Translations under genes and position numbers: made by a program
Assembly (NCBI RefSeq): GCF_032191775.1
Contig: NZ_CP132507.1
Coordinates: 3,125,001 to 3,189,000 of the forward strand
Origin: Rhodoferax mekongensis
GTDB lineage: Bacteria; Pseudomonadota; Gammaproteobacteria; Burkholderiales; Burkholderiaceae_C
Direction of reading: 5' to 3'
Length of the DNA stretch: 64,000 nucleotides
Shown here: piece by piece, positions 63,852 through 64,000 of the stretch
Layout: each line of letters starts with the position of its first letter
Position numbering within the stretch: the stretch's first letter is position 1
Notes under the pieces: model-generated
What the model was told of the DNA's origin: nothing
Seen by the model: only the letters and a program-made list of their open reading frames with translations
Database searches by the model: none

Positions 63852-64000
63852 TCAGATGCCAGTTGGCTTCGGCTCCAATTGGTACTTCTGGATGAGTTGG
63901 CCAATATGTGTTTTGGATTCCGGGTGCACCCGCACGTATTCGCGCATGACTCTAGCAAAGTAACGTTTCACAGTAGCTTCATCGTACTCACCGTAGGGTG
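63852..64000 (-). CDS. C-terminal end of an unknown protein (5' end outside window)
   Basis: The minus strand is open from the window edge to a TGA at 63852, giving about 49 residues ending RVMREYVRVHPESKTHIGQL, then about a dozen more. The sequence is polar and helical, with no recognised family. Being directly upstream of the haemagglutinin start, it could be part of the same locus. Only the tail is visible. Confidence 0.5.
   Translation of the reverse strand, partial: PYGEYDEATVKRYFARVMREYVRVHPESKTHIGQLIQKYQLEPKPTGI

Noticed and set aside
1..64000. tRNA, rRNA, CRISPR or insertion-sequence features
   Set aside because: No T-loop-like sequences with matching stems, no regularly spaced repeats and no transposase motifs were seen; a covariance-model scan would be decisive for small RNAs.

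Overview
The window is about 63% GC and reads as the chromosome of a betaproteobacterium in the Comamonadaceae, most like Rhodoferax or a close relative. This rests on recognised gene orders (permease-hda-HAD-pcnB-folK divergent from purM; rpsT-DUF3579-argD-argF; hutHU divergent from hutCDIGF), on a periplasmic high-potential iron-sulfur protein, and on a short dispersed palindromic repeat of the kind I associate with this family. No rRNA, tRNA, CRISPR array, insertion sequence or phage module was recognised, and no stretch longer than 300 bases is without a gene.

Layout. 1-2.4 kb: 3' end of a DUF2628/SPOR membrane protein and an HDOD protein. 2.4-17.9 kb: two sets of an uncharacterised alpha-E / circularly permuted ATP-grasp / transglutaminase system, separated by comEC, an AbrB-family membrane protein, an orphan ParA-like ATPase, a HiPIP gene behind a perfect FNR box, and a flavin reductase. 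18-31 kb: RidA, a chemoreceptor, folK-pcnB-HAD-hda-permease, purM, a second orphan ParA, murJ with a SirB1-like protein, a double-receiver diguanylate cyclase and rpsT. 31-34.8 kb: argD-argF with small neighbours. 34.8-37.7 kb: tryptophan-to-kynurenine breakdown (kynU, kynA) under a divergent Lrp/AsnC regulator. 37.8-47.6 kb: an accessory stretch of small regulators and enzymes with several broken or chimeric genes (LysR DNA-binding domain fused to a hydrolase tail, BLUF photosensor cut short beside an HNH nuclease). 47.6-55.8 kb: a complete five-step histidine utilisation regulon (HutH, HutU, HutI, HutF, HutG, plus HutC and HutD). 55.8-57.5 kb: a chemoreceptor gene split by a one-base slip in an A6 run. 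57.6-64 kb: a decayed two-partner-secretion adhesin/polymorphic toxin locus with a nuclease toxin tip, a two-domain immunity protein, and a toxinless duplicate of the pretoxin region as a direct repeat.

Most notable: (i) a palindromic repeat family with copies both between genes and in frame inside comEC (twice) and argF, with probable copies in hutG and a HAD phosphatase gene; (ii) the recombination-prone toxin/immunity locus; (iii) the doubled ATP-grasp/alpha-E/transglutaminase system; (iv) the LysR-hydrolase chimera. All functions come from reading motifs by eye; no database search was possible.
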